A DNA stretch of 40,928 nucleotides, taken from assembly GCA_947177405.1 (NCBI GenBank), contig CAMWUJ010000025.1:1-40928 (forward strand). Reading direction: 5' to 3'. The notes under the pieces were generated by a model. That model had not been told where the DNA came from. It saw only the letters and a program-made list of their open reading frames with translations, and did not search any database. A program made the translations under genes and the position numbers. This document shows, piece by piece, positions 1 through 6,353 of this stretch (positions are counted from its first letter, which is position 1; every line of letters starts with the position of its first letter). The DNA is from an uncultured Porphyromonadaceae bacterium (GTDB lineage Bacteria > Bacteroidota > Bacteroidia > Bacteroidales > Muribaculaceae).

Positions 1-2
1 GC

Positions 3-71
3 TATGCTCCTGAATCTTCAGAGCGATATCCGAGGCACATCTGCGACTCCGGCATCAACAGATTTTATTGA
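3..71 (+). CDS. 3' end of an upstream gene (partial, unidentified)
   Basis: The first bases are open in frame 3 to a TGA at 69-71, giving a 22-residue tail that ends in INRFY. Frame 1 is also open, to a TGA at 73-75, so the frame is not certain. I prefer frame 3 because its stop lies just before the next gene, an arrangement seen in several operons of this window. The tail is too short to identify. If real, the gene would be translated ahead of the phosphatase at 84. Confidence 0.3.
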   Translation, partial: YAPESSERYPRHICDSGINRFY

Positions 72-83
72 ATGAGGTCTAAC

Positions 84-734
84 ATGAAGAAACTTGTTAT
101 ATTTGATCTTGACGGCACTCTGCTTAATACCATAGCCGATTTAGGCAATGCCTGCAACTATGCCCTGCGGATGATGGGCTATTCAGAACATGCGCTATCA
201 ACATATAATTATATGGTTGGAAACGGTGTGCGTAAACTTGTGGAACGAGCCGAACCGGATGCTGATGAAGAGACTGTGGATAAACTCCTTTCCCTATTCC
301 GAGAGTATTATGACAGCCATTGCACCGACGAGACCGTACCTTACGACGGTATTCCGGAGCTTTTGAAAGAACTTACTGATCGAGGCATCGCTATCGGCGT
401 GACATCAAATAAATATGAGACTGCTGTCGAAAAGATAGTGACCCATTACTTCCCCGACATACCCTTTGTGGCATTGCTTGGTCAAGTGGAAGACCGTCCC
501 ACAAAACCGGATCCTTCGATAGTGTTCGCATTGCTCAACACCTACCCCACTCCCAAGCAGGATATTCTTTACGTGGGAGACTCGGCAGTGGATATGGAGA
601 CTGCCCGCCGAGCTTGTGTGGATTCCGTGGGAGTGACATGGGGATTCCGCCCTATCTCCGAACTCAGAAAGGCATACGCCGATCATATTGTGACAAAACC
701 ATCGGAGATTCTACGTCTTATAGAAGGAAGATAA
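84..734 (+). CDS. gph: HAD-family hydrolase, phosphoglycolate phosphatase-like
   Basis: A haloacid-dehalogenase phosphatase of about 216 residues, the normal size for the Gph/PGP group, which hydrolyses 2-phosphoglycolate arising from DNA repair. All four HAD motifs are visible: FDLDGTLLNT at the N-terminus (nucleophile Asp8, acid/base Asp10), a TSN motif II near residue 112, the motif III lysine in TKPDP, and motif IV YVGDSAVDMETA. A helical cap domain lies between motifs I and II. I place the start at the ATG at 84 rather than the in-frame ATG at 72, because GAGG at 74-77 gives a ribosome-binding site at good spacing and the protein then begins MKKLVIFDLDGT as relatives do. The thioesterase gene follows 11 nt later. 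HAD substrate specificity cannot be read from sequence, so another small phosphate ester is possible. Confidence 0.85.
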   Translation: MKKLVIFDLDGTLLNTIADLGNACNYALRMMGYSEHALSTYNYMVGNGVRKLVERAEPDADEETVDKLLSLFREYYDSHCTDETVPYDGIPELLKELTDRGIAIGVTSNKYETAVEKIVTHYFPDIPFVALLGQVEDRPTKPDPSIVFALLNTYPTPKQDILYVGDSAVDMETARRACVDSVGVTWGFRPISELRKAYADHIVTKPSEILRLIEGR

Positions 735-745
735 ATATATTCGTT

Positions 746-1531
746 ATGATGAAAGCAGAATTTTCACAGGAATTCCTTGTCTCGGCTAATGAGGCAAATC
801 CTGAAGGTGAATTAGGGGTGCAAATTCTTGTCAGTAACCTAATCGAGGTTGCCACTCGTGCCGCCTTGGATTTAGGTATCGGAAATCCCGTTATGGCTCA
901 CCTTAATGCAGGGTGGGTGTTATCAAGGCTGACTGTAGAGATGAGTCGTTACCCAAAAGTTAACACTTATTACAAGATTGTAACCTGGGTTGAAAGCTGG
1001 AACCGGCATTTCTCCATCCGTGATTTTGAAATCTTAGATGGCGAAGGAAAGACAGTCGGATATGCACGGTCAATCTGGATGGTGCTCAACACTATAACAC
1101 ACGAGAATTTCGGGCTCTCACATCTTTCCTTGCCTGAGGGTGTAATCCCTAAAAAGGAATGTCCTATACCGCGGCAGGATAAGCACGTGGATATTCATCC
1201 CCATGATTCAGACCACCTTCCCGCCACGGCGCTTAAAGCCAACACCGAGGAGAGGAAATATACATTCAAGTATAATGACATTGATTTCTATCGCCACGTC
1301 AACACTGTGAGATATGTATCTCTTCTGCTCAACTCATATTCGCTTGAAGAATTTGATAAAAATTTTCTTACCCGACTCGAATTGTCCTTTCTTCATGAAG
1401 GAAATTTTGGGGAGACGGTTGAAATCCGACGATTCAACCATGATGCTGATCTCTCCTCGTTCTCTCTTTTTTCCTTGAAAAAAGAGATGCCGATACTGTT
1501 TGCAAGAATAAAGCTTAAGAAAAGAGATTAA
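746..1531 (+). CDS. Acyl-ACP thioesterase (FatA/FatB-type double hotdog)
   Basis: Probably releases free fatty acids from acyl carrier protein in the cytoplasm. The 261-residue protein has two hotdog halves. The first carries AGWVLSRLTVEMSRYP; the second carries DFYRHVNTVRY and ends with a typical ELSFLHEGNFGE strand. In the plant FatB scheme the active site is Asp-x-Asn-x-His plus a Glu 34 residues after the His. Here Asp180, His184 and Glu218 fit that spacing exactly, but the Asn position is Tyr182, which is unusual. The start is the ATG at 746 (a second ATG follows at 749); the open frame extends upstream into the phosphatase, but the family N-terminus begins here. It is probably co-transcribed with the phosphatase, and an intrinsic terminator follows at 1543-1578. 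Confidence 0.85.
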   Translation: MMKAEFSQEFLVSANEANPEGELGVQILVSNLIEVATRAALDLGIGNPVMAHLNAGWVLSRLTVEMSRYPKVNTYYKIVTWVESWNRHFSIRDFEILDGEGKTVGYARSIWMVLNTITHENFGLSHLSLPEGVIPKKECPIPRQDKHVDIHPHDSDHLPATALKANTEERKYTFKYNDIDFYRHVNTVRYVSLLLNSYSLEEFDKNFLTRLELSFLHEGNFGETVEIRRFNHDADLSSFSLFSLKKEMPILFARIKLKKRD

Positions 1532-1542
1532 TCTGATATATT

Positions 1543-1578
1543 GACTCCATCTGACTACAATCATTTGGAGTCTTTTTT
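1543..1578 (+). terminator. Intrinsic terminator after the thioesterase gene
   Basis: GACTCCA (1543-1549) pairs with TGGAGTC (1566-1572) and is followed by six T at 1573-1578. The 7-bp stem has a 16-nt loop, so it is a modest hairpin, but its place 11 nt after the thioesterase stop fits transcription termination. Confidence 0.6.
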
Positions 1579-1608
1579 ATTCGCACACCATGTGCATGAA
1601 TTATGAGC

Positions 1609-1637
1609 TAACTTTGCAACATAATCTAAAACGCAAA
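1609..1637 (+). promoter_or_regulatory. Promoter -7 element and possible metal-regulator operator before the ATPase
   Basis: TAACTTTG at 1609-1616 matches the Bacteroidetes -7 consensus TAnnTTTG; no good TTTG -33 element is seen at the usual distance. Overlapping it, TTTGC (1613-1617) and GCAAA (1633-1637) form an inverted repeat with a 15-nt spacer immediately before the ATG at 1642. A repressor bound here would block the ATPase/Fur operon. That the Fur-family protein at 3669 binds it is inference. Confidence 0.4.
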
Positions 1638-1641
1638 ACTT

Positions 1642-3651
1642 ATGTGCAAACATTGTCATAAATCTCATAATCATTCTGAGGATGCCCACGGACATTCTCA
1701 CGGACACAATCACGGTCATCACGACCATGATCATGACCATGGACACAATCATGGCCATAGCCATAATCATGAACATGAACATTCTCATGAAGATAACGGA
1801 GGTTTGCTTGCCGCCACTTATTTCAGGGAAATAATCACCGGTATATTTCTAATCGCCGGTCTTATTCTCTCCCATTACATTCCATCCGGGTTATGGTGGA
1901 TCTTTTATCTTATCGGTCTGCTTTCCGTCGGGCTTCCTATTGTTACAGAAATGTTTGAATCCTGGAAAGAGGGGAGCGTAATGAATGAGTTCACCCTTAT
2001 GGTAGCCGCCGCTGTCGGGGCATTTGCTATAGGTGAGTTTCCGGAAGGGGTTGCCGTGCTTCTATTCTATTCTTTCGGAGAGAAAATGGAGGATACAGCT
2101 TCTGAAGATGTAAAACGCCGTATAAAATCTCTTTTAGGACGTCTGCCTGATATGGCGCGCCTTAAAGATGGCGAAAATCTACGTATGGTGAAACCTGCGG
2201 AATTGCCTACAGGATCCATACTTGTTGTCAATCCCGGCGAAAGAATACCGATAGACTCTATACTTTTGGGAAGTCGGGAAGTGGATTTCGATACCTCGGC
2301 CATAACGGGAGAATCCGTGCCTCGCAGCTTCAAACCCGGTGAAGAACTTTCATCCGGTATTATACCGGTTAACCAGTCGGTAGAGGTAAAGACAGTAAGA
2401 GCATTCTCTGAATCTTCCATGACACGTATCATGAAGATGATCGAAGAGGCGCAGGAAAGCAAGTCGCCTACTGAGAATATGCTCCGAAGGATAACCCGAT
2501 GGTACACTCCCCTTGTATTCGCCAGTGCCGTTCTCCTCCTCTTCATCCCGTGGATAGTGTCGGCATTCCAGGGATCAGATTTCGAATGGATGAAATGGCT
2601 ACGCCGATCGCTCGTATTCCTTGTATGCTCTTGTCCGTGCGCATTGGTTGTCAGCATCCCTCTGAGCTATTTCGCTTCCTTAGGGAATGCCTCGCGCCGA
2701 GGACTTCTGTTCAAAGGGTCGAAATATGTCGATGCAATGCGGGATGTAACCACAGTAATGTTCGATAAGACCGGCACACTTACCACCGGTAAGTTCCATG
2801 TTTCAGCCATATCAGGGGCGAACAATGAAAAGGAAGTGATAAGCATTGCGGCTGCCCTTGATAAAGAGTCGTCCCATCCATTGGCTTTAGCGATAATAGA
2901 ATACGCGGCCTCCAATAAGATAAAATTCCCGGATGCTGATGATGTAAAAACGGTTTCACACGGAATGTTCGGGATTGTTGACGGCAAGGAGTGTTATGTG
3001 GGTTCCAGGACATTGATGCGCAATCACAACATCGAAGTACCGGCAACAAATTCGGATGCTTCTGAAATATGCGTGGTGTGCGGTGGGAAATATGTAGGGT
3101 CAATATGGCTGCTTGACACGGTGAAGCCGGAAGCCCGTGAAGCGATTCGCCAGCTTCATTCTCTTGGAGTCGCAACCGTGAAAATACTTTCCGGAGACCA
3201 TGAGGAGGCTGTGAAGCGAGTGATGGAAGAAATCGGTGCCGATTCGTTTGCAGCATCCATGCTTCCTGAAGATAAGCAGCGTATAATCAACGAGGCAAGG
3301 GAAAAAGGTAAAGGCAAAGTCGCTTTTGTGGGCGACGGCATAAACGATGCTCCTGCCATTGCAGCCTCTGATGTCGGAGTCGCTATGGGAACGCTCGGAA
3401 CCGACATTGCGATGGAGAGCAGCGATGTGGTTATCGCCGGAGACTCTCTTGAAAAACTCCCGGAAGCCATCAGGCTTGCAAGAAAGGTAAGGAGAGTTGT
3501 AATAGAGAACGTATCTTTTGCGTTAGGTATAAAAGCTCTCGTAATGATTTTAGGAGCTTTCGGGATTGCTTCACTTTGGGCGGCTGTATTTGCAGACACC
3601 GGCGTAACCTTAATTACGATCATCTGGACGTTGCTTCGCCTGAGGAAATAA
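1642..3651 (+). CDS. zntA: Zn2+/Cd2+-type heavy-metal P-type ATPase with His-rich N-terminus
   Basis: A P1B-type ATPase of 669 residues that exports a divalent soft metal across the inner membrane. Visible motifs in order are a His/Asp-rich tail (about residues 4-50, with CKHC at the very start), the TGES actuator loop, CPC near residue 331, the phosphorylation site DKTGTLT with Asp375, SHP near 410 and GDGINDAPA near 564. The last two membrane segments contain Asn-(7)-Lys and, 20 residues later, Asp-Thr-Gly, which is the P1B-2 signature for Zn/Cd/Pb transporters. The usual N-terminal ferredoxin-like metal-binding domain with GMxCxxC is absent; the His-rich tail seems to replace it. A Fur-family regulator follows 17 nt downstream, so the pair probably forms a metal-responsive efflux operon. 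The metal itself (zinc most likely) is inferred from the signature. Confidence 0.9.
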   Translation: MCKHCHKSHNHSEDAHGHSHGHNHGHHDHDHDHGHNHGHSHNHEHEHSHEDNGGLLAATYFREIITGIFLIAGLILSHYIPSGLWWIFYLIGLLSVGLPIVTEMFESWKEGSVMNEFTLMVAAAVGAFAIGEFPEGVAVLLFYSFGEKMEDTASEDVKRRIKSLLGRLPDMARLKDGENLRMVKPAELPTGSILVVNPGERIPIDSILLGSREVDFDTSAITGESVPRSFKPGEELSSGIIPVNQSVEVKTVRAFSESSMTRIMKMIEEAQESKSPTENMLRRITRWYTPLVFASAVLLLFIPWIVSAFQGSDFEWMKWLRRSLVFLVCSCPCALVVSIPLSYFASLGNASRRGLLFKGSKYVDAMRDVTTVMFDKTGTLTTGKFHVSAISGANNEKEVISIAAALDKESSHPLALAIIEYAASNKIKFPDADDVKTVSHGMFGIVDGKECYVGSRTLMRNHNIEVPATNSDASEICVVCGGKYVGSIWLLDTVKPEAREAIRQLHSLGVATVKILSGDHEEAVKRVMEEIGADSFAASMLPEDKQRIINEAREKGKGKVAFVGDGINDAPAIAASDVGVAMGTLGTDIAMESSDVVIAGDSLEKLPEAIRLARKVRRVVIENVSFALGIKALVMILGAFGIASLWAAVFADTGVTLITIIWTLLRLRK

Positions 3652-3668
3652 AAATCCGGAAAAGACGC

Positions 3669-4085
3669 ATGAATGAAAAGGATTTGACAGAAAAAATGGA
3701 AAGCCTGGGGATTCGTCCCACAGCTGTAAGACTAATGATCGGCCGTGTCCTTGACTCGACCGATCATCCTGTATCCGCTCTTGAAATTGAAATGGAGCTT
3801 GACACCGTGGACCGATCCACCATCACACGATCTTTATCCTTGTTTCACGATAAAGGATTGATTCACCTTATAGAAGATGGATCCGGAGCAGCCAAGTTTG
3901 AATTATGTGATTCTACGCATGATGCTGAAGATTCCGACATGCACGTCCATTTCCATTGCCGCAAATGCGGAAGGACTGTCTGCCTTCACTCTGTTCAGAT
4001 TCCATCAATTGAATTGCCTCCTAACTATTTCGGCGAATCATCTAATTTCACCGTTACAGGTCTGTGCGATAAATGCAGGAACTAA
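3669..4085 (+). CDS. Fur-family metal-responsive transcriptional regulator
   Basis: A 138-residue protein of the Fur/Zur family, which represses or activates metal genes when metal is bound. The N-terminal half is a winged-helix DNA-binding domain (LGIRPTAVRLMIGRVL, then the recognition segment around DRSTITRSLSLFHDKGL). The C-terminal half has the metal region MHVHFHCRKCGRTVC and a final CDKC, which together give the two CxxC pairs of the structural zinc site. The start is the ATG at 3669; the open frame runs further back into the ATPase gene, but homologous sequence begins here. Only 17 nt separate it from the ATPase stop, so the two are co-transcribed and this is likely the local regulator. 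Whether it senses zinc, iron or another metal cannot be decided from sequence. Its stop lies 7 nt from the convergent M6 protease gene. Confidence 0.85.
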   Translation: MNEKDLTEKMESLGIRPTAVRLMIGRVLDSTDHPVSALEIEMELDTVDRSTITRSLSLFHDKGLIHLIEDGSGAAKFELCDSTHDAEDSDMHVHFHCRKCGRTVCLHSVQIPSIELPPNYFGESSNFTVTGLCDKCRN

Positions 4086-4092
4086 CTGAGGA

Positions 4093-6168
4093 TTAATCAA
4101 CTCTGACTTTAAATGCTTTCTTATCGCATTTTACAATATATATTCCTGACGGAAGGTTTTCCCGATTGGATACTTCCACTCCATCAATCCTAAATATCCG
4201 CGCTGATTCCGGAGCAAAAATTTGATGATGTCGGCTGCCTACTGATTCCTCCGTATCAATTGTCTGAACCATGGATGTGCCTTTCGCAGGATTAAAGTGG
4301 ATTACATTTGAAGTAGTTTTAGCCGGTATGCCGTATCTTACGGTGCGCACGTATGCTTCAAAATCCTGTTTCCACGCACTCGGTGATATGTTACCAATTG
4401 TGGCAGTAACTGACTTTCCGACCGGCTTATCGTCCATACCATCCACAATATACTCCTTACCATCCGTGCCGAATCTCTTGACTGTAAGACGATATTCGTC
4501 ATCGGAATCACTTTCAGCTGTTGGTTCCCAGCTAAGAACGACTCGGCGCATTTCTTCAATAAACTCGGGTTCCGGATTTAGCGTAACCACATCTGTAGGA
4601 TAATCTGAAAGTCTGTTATAGAACACTTCACCTGTTCCGTTACCGGCATCGTAGCGTATATCTGTGAGGAATATATTGAAATCTTCAGGAATAGGAGCAA
4701 ACGGGACAAGACCATTAGGCATTTCAGGATAAGTCATGGAGTATTCTCCATCTTTTCCGGGCCATGTGATCTGCTTTTTACTTCTGTTCGCCGCCATCAT
4801 TATTACATGAGGTTTATTAAACGAATTGACTATATTGTTATTCCATATTTTATAATCATAGTCAATATGCCATATTAGCAACCCGTAATCTTCAAGAGAT
4901 TTATCCCACGACTCATTCATCCTGCTCTCTATTATGAAAAACTCTGAAGTGGCTTGTGTCGGATCAGACGTTACATCGATTCGCAATGCCTTACAATTAT
5001 CTTTTGTAGCCGCAGGGAGCGAATACAATGTGCCATCCTCTGCGCGTTCAAGTTCAATCCACCGGCAAAGCCAACGTTCATAGGCAGACATCATTGGAGG
5101 ACATGTGGAGCGGTCATTATATGACCCATTGGCCATGATATCCCAATATCCCGGAGATTGAGTATTGCCACCGGCTGCATCATATAGATCAGGCAATCCT
5201 AAAACATGACCATACTCATGGCAGAAGGTCCCTATTCCGGTAAGATAAGGTTGATAATTCTGTGGCACACTTCCCTTTAGCTCTGCGGAGCAGGCATAGC
5301 TGGCTATTCTCTTACCGTCGAAAACTAATTCAGGCATGCCATAGGCATCCATAAACACTTTATAGTCCGCCTGATGAGGCCAAATACAATCAGTGCGTCC
5401 CGTGTCAGCCTGTCCATATCCTGCAAAGAAAAAATACACGTTGTCAACCACACCGTCATTGTCATAGTCGTATTTAGAGAAATCTACATCGCCAGAATCA
5501 TGCAGTTCTGTTAGGCTTTGCTCTATTGCTTCTCCAAAGTGATCCATGAACGACCCCTGTGCAGTCCCGACATAGTGTTGGGATGTGTGGTTGAGTGTTA
5601 TGGGTCGGGTCACATCAAAAACCGGGTTGAATTTACCCCCTGATACAGCTCGATAGTAATCACGAGCCGATCCTTTCGCCTCATATTCGGAATACCCTTC
5701 TTCGTTACAAAGACGATTGATTGATTCCTGAATATCAGGAACTGTGAATTTTGTATCAGCATATTCTATAAGAACCACTAAAGCATGAACTTCCTCTTCG
5801 CTTGTCGTAGGATAAGTGGTACGTCCTTCATTGTTGAGCATACCCATATATTGGGGAGGTGCCAAACGCTTGCGACAAGTCTTGGAGTTTACCTCCTTTC
5901 GAAGCAGATCAATGTTGCTCTCGGTAGCACTAAGCTTTTGCCCCGATCTGACTGCCGGTTTCCAGAAACCGGAAAAGTCGCGCTCAAGGAGACTGCTTCT
6001 GTCTGAAGACATCACATAATGGAAGTTTTCATCCCCTACAAGATATCCTTCAACATATGTGTCATCTGAATTGTAGAATCGCATCAATGACGGATCAGCC
6101 GGAACGGCATTCATTACCAACGGGACTGCCAGAGCGCATAAGGCAGCCGAAATGCTTATTACTCTCAT
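4093..6168 (-). CDS. Secreted M6-family metalloprotease with C-terminal sorting-like tail
   Basis: A 691-residue exported zinc protease of the M6 (immune inhibitor A-like) family. It begins with a signal peptide (MRVISISAALCALAVP, probably cut after NAVPA). The catalytic motif HEYGHVLGLPDLYD lies at residues 317-330 and fits HExxHxxGxxD, giving three zinc ligands and the catalytic Glu318. A calcium-like acidic segment DYDNDGVVDN precedes it. The C-terminal third is a beta-sandwich/Fn3-like region. The last 40 residues (IFRIDGVEVS, then LPSGIYIVK) resemble type IX secretion C-terminal signals and match the end of the neighbouring 1473-residue protein. The start ATG at 6168 has AAGGAT just before it. 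The 5' leader carries a tRNA-like element. Substrate unknown; in a gut organism host or dietary protein is possible (inference). Confidence 0.88.
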   Translation of the reverse strand: MRVISISAALCALAVPLVMNAVPADPSLMRFYNSDDTYVEGYLVGDENFHYVMSSDRSSLLERDFSGFWKPAVRSGQKLSATESNIDLLRKEVNSKTCRKRLAPPQYMGMLNNEGRTTYPTTSEEEVHALVVLIEYADTKFTVPDIQESINRLCNEEGYSEYEAKGSARDYYRAVSGGKFNPVFDVTRPITLNHTSQHYVGTAQGSFMDHFGEAIEQSLTELHDSGDVDFSKYDYDNDGVVDNVYFFFAGYGQADTGRTDCIWPHQADYKVFMDAYGMPELVFDGKRIASYACSAELKGSVPQNYQPYLTGIGTFCHEYGHVLGLPDLYDAAGGNTQSPGYWDIMANGSYNDRSTCPPMMSAYERWLCRWIELERAEDGTLYSLPAATKDNCKALRIDVTSDPTQATSEFFIIESRMNESWDKSLEDYGLLIWHIDYDYKIWNNNIVNSFNKPHVIMMAANRSKKQITWPGKDGEYSMTYPEMPNGLVPFAPIPEDFNIFLTDIRYDAGNGTGEVFYNRLSDYPTDVVTLNPEPEFIEEMRRVVLSWEPTAESDSDDEYRLTVKRFGTDGKEYIVDGMDDKPVGKSVTATIGNISPSAWKQDFEAYVRTVRYGIPAKTTSNVIHFNPAKGTSMVQTIDTEESVGSRHHQIFAPESARIFRIDGVEVSNRENLPSGIYIVKCDKKAFKVRVD

Positions 6169-6188
6169 ATCCTTATTATTTTAATTAT

Positions 6189-6244
6189 TGGCTTTCCGAC
6201 AGGGACTCGAACCCTTTTTTTATATCTACCTAAGAAATCGGAAA
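6189..6244 (-). other. tRNA-like element lacking an anticodon arm (possible tRNA remnant)
   Basis: Read on the minus strand, TTTCCGA (6244-6238) pairs perfectly with TCGGAAA (6199-6193) as a 7-bp acceptor stem. Between them a T-arm is visible: AGGG, the 7-nt loop TTCGAGT (6211-6205, a full match to TTCRANY), then CCCT. After the acceptor come a discriminator G (6192) and an encoded CCA (6191-6189), at exactly tRNA spacing. The remaining 21 nt hold only a short TCT-TAGGT-AGA D-arm-like hairpin; there is no anticodon arm. U1-A72 with discriminator G is reminiscent of tRNA-Asn or tRNA-Gln. It ends 20 nt before the M6 protease start codon. It may be a decayed tRNA gene, an old integration scar or a structured mRNA leader. 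Confidence 0.55.
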
Positions 6245-6250
6245 ATAAAG

Positions 6251-6289
6251 TGAGGGTCGTCGCAGCTTTGCGGGCATTGACGGCCCTCA
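6251..6289 (-). terminator. Hairpin after the 1473-residue protein gene, possible terminator
   Basis: TGAGGGTCGTC (6251-6261) and GACGGCCCTCA (6279-6289) form an 11-bp stem with a 17-nt loop. On the minus strand one position is a C-A mismatch (a G-U pair if read on the plus strand), and CTTTATTTT follows. It lies 65 nt beyond the stop of the 1473-residue protein gene and directly before the tRNA-like element. A second small inverted repeat, CTAACA-6-TGTTAG, is at 6308-6325. It is probably a terminator, or a control point for read-through into the protease gene. Confidence 0.45.
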
Positions 6290-6353
6290 ATTCACCATCA
6301 TTTCAACCTAACACGTAAATGTTAGTTCATACACTTTCATCGTATCAAATCAT

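Noticed and set aside
614..745. Upstream extension of the thioesterase reading frame into the phosphatase gene.
   Set aside because: The extension overlaps conserved HAD sequence and lacks family resemblance; the start at 746 gives the normal N-terminus.
1561..1788. Minus-strand ORF rich in Met opposite the His-rich start of the ATPase gene.
   Set aside because: It is the antisense of CAT/CAC-rich codons (His gives Met/Val on the other strand), with no family resemblance.
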